This document shows, in pieces, positions 59,430-64,000 of a DNA stretch of 64,000 nt. The notes below the pieces were generated by a model. It ran no database searches. It saw nothing but the letters and a program-made list of their open reading frames with translations, and was not told the DNA's origin. The DNA is from Piper betle (taxonomy: Eukaryota; Streptophyta; Magnoliopsida; Piperales; Piperaceae), in the NCBI GenBank assembly GCA_033002965.1, contig JAURVB010012961.1:1-64000 (forward strand), given 5' to 3'. The position numbers were made by a program, and so were the translations under genes. Each line of letters begins with the position of its first letter. The stretch's first letter is position 1.

Positions 59430-62400
59430 CTATCCAAGCAAATAAACCAAAGGTTGCTGCCAGCAGAAATTCCTTGCTTATTGACTTAAAACTGTAACAA
59501 GATCCCCGTGCTTAGAACACTTTCTAATAAGTCATAAATAAGTTCCGAGGAAACTGACTTAACTTAAACATGATAACATACCAGTACGTGCATAACAAAT
59601 TTCCCCACCCATATAGAAAAGAAGCCCAGCATGAACCAGTGAACCTGAATAAAATATGTTCGAAATGAAATCCATTGAAGCAAATGCCATAACTAAATGA
59701 CACGTATCAGGAATTCACAGAGACATGTTAAACACGTACATTAATCTGTGAACTAAATTTGGGATTTTTTTAAAAAAAGTTGGAATATAAGCAAAATCTG
59801 AGAAAACAATGAACTACCACATTGCTAGTAACATGGTGAAAGATGATAGACCTTTGATGTTTTCAGGGTTGAGGAAATTTGTCCACTGACCAAAGACCAA
59901 TGCATAAGAAAGATTTTTAAGAATGGAGACTTCTCAAGTGATGGAAAAACTTTATATCACCAAGTACTTGACCAGCTAACGATTAAAACAAGATACCATT
60001 TGTGCAACTGGCATCCACATGAAGAGTTGTGTTGCAGTCCAACCAGATGTAGAGTTGACAAATTTGACACCATTTTCGGGGAGTTGTCCACTGCGTGCCT
60101 GCACGCCGCAGCTAGTGCTTAGTTGAGAGTTCCAGTCGTTCAGTCTGCAAAATCCAAGTCCATTTCACAGTGTAACAGACAAAATTTTAAAAATCACCCA
60201 TGGTGATACATTGATAAGGTGCTTAACTAACCATGTATGCCACTAGAACAAGGCTTAGATAACTGGAAGCAAATTTGGGACTTTTAACATGAAAAAAAAT
60301 GAAGCATGTGAGCTTGGAAGCTTGATTAATACAGGGACTATTAGCCTTTACGAGTTGTGCTGCAAAAAAACCTGACACTCAGACGTACACTTTTTGAAAA
60401 CAAGAGAATATCCTAATGTTCTGATAATGAAACGTTAACACCATAAGGGGAGAAGATATCAAAATATTATTTCTGAGTTTATTACGCAAAAAAACTTACT
60501 GTAAAAAACCCCCAAATGACCATGATTCAATTAAAAATTTTCCAGCAAAGTGTGCACAATTTTGGAAGACAGTCAAGATGAGACAATATGGAGGACAAAG
60601 ACTCTACTTATTGACACAAAAAGCACAATACAGTCCCTCATAACATGTACGAAGTATGTGAAATACAAAGGTAATTGGCTTACCAAATAAACAGCCAGGA
60701 TTGCCATGGTAAAAGAGATGATTCCAGGGAGAATGCTTTGTGGGATAATAGGAACAAAAGTAGACCACATAACCTATAGTACATCAGATGAACAAAATTT
60801 AAAAAAAGAAAGAAAAGAAAGAAAGCACAAATTCAGACCATTGATCAACAAAGGCAAAAATTTACAAAACACACGAACCTGAGGCAAAACAGAGAGACCA
60901 CCAACAGTAATAAAATCTTCCCAAAGCTGCCATGCTGTAGGATTAAGCCAATTGAAATAGTTCAACACGTTAAGCAAAAGACCACACATCACCACAATTG
61001 ACGTGATAACAAAAAAATGAAGAGGCATGGCTCCGGCCAACGCAAGCTGCAAGATCATGGTATAAGTAGATATCACCCCCAAAGTCTGCACAACAATCGC
61101 CTCCGTTTCCCTCTTCTTCGCAAAATACGAAAGCAGGGACAGATTGCCGAGCAAACCTGTGAGCATACCCTACAGCAACACATACACAGGACCATGGTTT
61201 ACAATTCCTTGAAATTACTGAGAATTTATCCCAAAATCCAATATCTCCAACTTGCCATCATGGCACAATGAATTTCCCAATATTTCCTTAGTTTTATAGG
61301 TCGGAGAAATAGGATAGTTGTCAATACCAATAACAAAACTTATAATAAGGTTTCCAAGAGATCTGAGAAAGTTTTAAACATAATGTCAAGGAATCACTGT
61401 AAACTCATCAAGAAAAAAAACACCAAAGTATCATCAAGGAAAGTAAAATTTTAGGATAGTTGTCAATAACAATAACAAAACTCTTAATAAGGTCTCCAAG
61501 AGATCTGAGAAAGTTTTAAACATAATGTCAAGGAATTACTGTAAACTCATCAAGAAAAAAAACACCAAAGTATCGACAAGGAAAGTAAAATTTTTTAGTA
61601 AAAAGATAAATCCATTAGTTTTAGTAAAATTGTACATATAAATGTTAAACTTATCCATGAACACATGTTAACTTCTATCCATGCAAGTTCTCACAAAATA
61701 TGTTTAATGTTGTTCTTTCTGATGCCAACTTAATACACTTACTTAGAGTCTAATTTCCGTGTGTCATCTTCTCTAAAATTAAGTGAAACAAACATGGTAA
61801 TCTCCCATAAAAAAAATGATACGAACAACGCAAAGAGATTAATCTCCCATATCTAAACTACACGAACAGTTTAAACGGAATCAAAATCCAACATTAAAAA
61901 CCTTGCACATGACTAAATCAAAATCACCGAAAAGAGAAGCAGAACAGGAAGAACAGTTACAAGCCAAGGGACGGCGAGGAGAGCAGCCTTGTTCCCTGCC
62001 ATGAGATTGCGAGCGTTAAGCACAATCTGAGGTAGCTGCAGCAACAGAAACGGCAAGTTGGCCGCCCCGGCGAACTTGGCAGCTCACTCATTCCACTCCT
62101 CATAGCTTCCAACCCTCTCCAACTCCCCCGGCTCTCCCACCACCTGGCACAACAACCAGTAATCCCCAATCTAGAAACAAAACGGGATTCGACCAATCGG
62201 ATAATTTATACTACCTCGCGGGAAGCAAGCGCAACAATGGCGGGAAGTCGACGTCGGCGTTGGCGGGTGGAGCCGACCCGAGTGTCGAAGGAGGTGAGAG
62301 TACCGGAAGTGTGACGAATGTGGAAGGAGCGGGGCGGGCAAGGGAGGAGACGACGGAGGAGGGACGTGCCAGAGGGAGAGATGGTGCTGGTGGTGGTGGA

Positions 62401-62472
62401 GATGGCGAAGGGAGCGGCGGCGACGGCCATGGCCACGGCCGTGGGAGGTGAACTCGGCGGGTCACGACTCAC
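59430..62472 (-). pseudogene. MEX1: MEX1-like chloroplast maltose exporter, damaged copy
   Basis: MEX1 exports maltose from the chloroplast during starch breakdown (inner envelope, multi-pass). Minus-strand exons: 62472-62215 (transit-peptide-like, 86 codons; a second ATG at 62430 is an alternative start), 62143-61961, 61169-60879, 60773-60684, 60098-59997, 59885-59818, 59644-59582, 59491-59430, all with GT/AG borders and compatible phases. Diagnostic parts: NLPFLLLQLPQIVLNARNLM, GMLTGLLGNLSLLSYFAKKR, WQLWEDFITVGGLSVLPQ, GWTATQLFMWMPVAQM, WTNFLNPENIKGLSSFTMLL, CFKSISKEFLLAATFGLFAW. Damage: TGA at 62084-62086 where tryptophan is expected (EEWNE-stop-AAKF); loss of 17 residues (the GNGLMIPRALFIRDLM block) at the end of the 59885 exon, in frame; and no last exon. 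Probably a pseudogene, although exons are otherwise well conserved. Confidence 0.9.
61311..61597. repeat. Tandem duplication (142 bp) in a MEX1 intron
   Basis: AGGATAGTTGTCAATA at 61311 recurs at 61453, and the whole about 142-base unit, through GAGATCTGAGAAAGTTTTAA and CACCAAAGTATC, is repeated with only a few differences. It is a recent duplication inside the intron between the second and third exons and does not touch the splice sites. Confidence 0.93.
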
Positions 62473-62640
62473 ACCCGACTCACCACCCCCTGAGATGGGT
62501 TAATATATACTCTTCTACGAATCCGGGGATGCAACGCCTATGGGTTAATAATAGATTCGGTGGGGCCCATCGGGAGCGACTTTTTACAGTCAACGGTTAA
62601 CCACCTCCGGTGTTGTGGCCTTTGACAAACACAAAAGGTT
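62473..62640 (-). promoter_or_regulatory. Upstream region of the MEX1 copy
   Basis: On the minus strand an AGTATATATTAACCC sequence at about 62500-62514 lies some 30-40 bases before the first ATG at 62472 and could be a TATA element, although this is close to the start codon. If the ATG at 62430 is used, the leader is about 70 bases or less. Confidence 0.3.
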
Positions 62641-63225
62641 ACCGTGTTAAAAATAAATAAATAAATATAAACACACCCCCACTCTAATTTTAGAATTTTT
62701 CTTACCTTCAAAAAAAATATATTCAAGATCTCCGTATATGTTAAAGGAAGACTTTCTTGTGCTAATTAAAGCGGTGCCGGCTCCATTCGGTGAAAATAGG
62801 CTTCTTGTCAGATTTTCATACCCTAAATTCAATAGAAAACACTTTACAGGAATCGATTTAACTATTTTATTAATGACAGATACTCAATGAATAATGTAAT
62901 AAGATGGAATATAATAATTAGATATTCCATAAATAAATAATTTATTTATTAAACCTATAATAATTTGAGCGTGTCTGGGAACATAGCTAAGGACACACAG
63001 GTGAAATATTTTTGAGGGACATGCTTCACTGGACTAGGCTTGGGAATTGTGGATGAACGCATGAAGATCAGCATTGCTGCAACTTTATTTGAACGTGATG
63101 ACTGCTTGGGTAAGTTAAGATATTTTAACTTCCACTGGCTACTATAAAAAATCATCGAGATCGTTAATTTCATCAGCTTAAAAAAGGACAATCATTTCAA
63201 TTCATAAGCCATAGCCATCATGAAC
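62641..63225. other. Intergenic, no recognised gene
   Basis: AT-rich sequence. The minus-strand frame at 62955-63191 (with LPKQSSRSNKVAAMLIFMRS) looks exon-like in composition but matches no family I know. Confidence 0.3.
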
Positions 63226-63358
63226 TGTAACACCCCAAATCCGGTTCACACTCGTGAACCGAATCGGCATGTTATCAGTCTCGGTTAGGTCGGCTAACCT
63301 GAACCTAACTCATACGGATCCGATCTCAGCATCTTAAGATGTAGATATGACTTGTCAT
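63226..63358 (-). repeat. Terminal 133 bp of the 3-kb LTR family, inverted
   Basis: TGTAACACCCCAAATCCGG and the following 110 bases are the reverse complement of the 3' end of the solo LTR (22562-22694). At 63359 it is cut by a second family member in the opposite orientation. Confidence 0.88.
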
Positions 63359-64000
63359 GTAAAACCCACGATTCGAGTCAGGGTTTTATATTCAGAACCG
63401 GTCGGGTCGACCGTTATTTTTCGAGTTGAGTCAGTTTCAGGACACGTGTACCAAGCCGACGCCGGTCGCGTGTATGAGCTATGAGGGTCATGCGTACCCA
63501 AATATATGATGATAACGTCATGAATACAGCAGAACAGAATGAGTTATCAGATATATGAGAGTATGCCAGTCATTTTTTTATTTTTATTTTTATATATAGT
63601 GGATCGTAGAATTAGTATTAGGCCGTTTACCGCGTTAGGACGCGTTCGGGCAGTTTGGGTGGGTTGATAGTTCTAGAGCATGTCATTATAATTTTTTTGG
63701 TGTTGTTTGATTTTACGGGATTTTTCCCGATTTTTATGAAATTTTTTAGGATTTAATACGAGTTAGTTATGATACTTGACTCGAGCCGGAGACGAGTCAA
63801 GTATTATTTACGAGTTTGCCACCCATTTTCACCCCGAATTTTTCTTCCCCCGCGCCCAAACCCTCGCCGCGCCGCCCCTGTTCGCGCGCCACCGCCGCCA
63901 CGGCCGGCGCCGCCTGGCCGTCGACCGACGCCGCCCAGCCCGGCCACGGCGTCGCCCTGCCGCCCCGACCAGTTCCGGCCCCCATCGGACCGCCGCGACG
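63359..64000 (+). mobile_element. 3-kb-family LTR, 5' part, runs off the window
   Basis: Starts TGTAAAACCCACGATTCGAG and matches the first about 640 bases of the solo LTR at 19702, including the start of its GC-rich middle. It appears inserted into the minus-oriented copy at 63226. The right end and target duplication are outside the window, so it may be a solo LTR or the 5' LTR of a full element. Confidence 0.9.

Noticed and set aside
62084..62086. TGA in MEX1 considered as recoding or RNA editing
   Set aside because: Nuclear plant mRNAs are not known to edit or recode this way; a C-to-T mutation is simpler, and other lesions are present in the gene.

Overview
This window is nuclear DNA from a flowering plant. 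It holds two recognisable intron-containing plant genes and many plant transposon families. The very GC-rich first exons of both genes in an otherwise AT-rich background point to a monocot, but I cannot name the species. No bacterial operon, CRISPR array or viral genome is present.

Layout. 1-9.8 kb: AT-rich intergenic sequence with simple repeats, one tandem duplication and degraded LTR-like pieces. 10.0-15.8 kb (+): a ten-exon nucleobase-ascorbate transporter of the NAT12 type. All splice sites are good, but two reading-frame breaks of one missing base each fall at or beside homopolymers. 18.5-30.2 kb: minus-strand retroelement reading-frame remnants, split by two members of one LTR family whose LTRs are about 3 kb: a solo LTR (TSD GGGAT) and an element that has lost most of its 5' LTR and interior (TSD TGAGG). 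30.3-34.7 kb: an Athila-like 5' leader/gag stub facing, and fused to, a truncated Ty1/copia gag-pol with its own LTR and primer-binding site.

34.7-42.65 kb: fragments of ordinary plant genes (PPR repeat protein, prolyl-oligopeptidase-like exon, brassinosteroid-signalling-kinase exons) plus a tRNA-like cloverleaf. Part of this, 36936-42653, may be a gene-capturing (Pack-MULE-like) unit. 42668-54753: a large Mutator-like element with similar inverted ends at (TA)n tracts and a FAR1/Jittery-like transposase. That transposase is split in its SWIM zinc finger by a 7.9-kb hAT element (7/8-matching 8-bp TSD). The hAT transposase is in turn split by a 2.9-kb solo LTR (TSD TCCTT). A complete TRIM element (TSD AATAA) also lies inside the Mutator-like unit. 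57.1-58.1 kb: a tandem TRIM array with four LTRs. 59.4-62.5 kb (-): a MEX1 (chloroplast maltose exporter) copy with an in-frame stop, a missing 17-residue block and no visible last exon. 63.2-64.0 kb: one copy of the 3-kb LTR family inserted in opposite orientation into another.

The two host genes are not functionally linked here: NAT12 is a membrane permease, MEX1 a plastid envelope transporter of starch breakdown. The main content of the window is a readable order of transposon insertions. I found no convincing new biochemical system; the most unusual items are the triple nest at 42.7-54.8 kb, the TRIM array, the tRNA-like cloverleaf at 39.1 kb and the damaged state of both genes.
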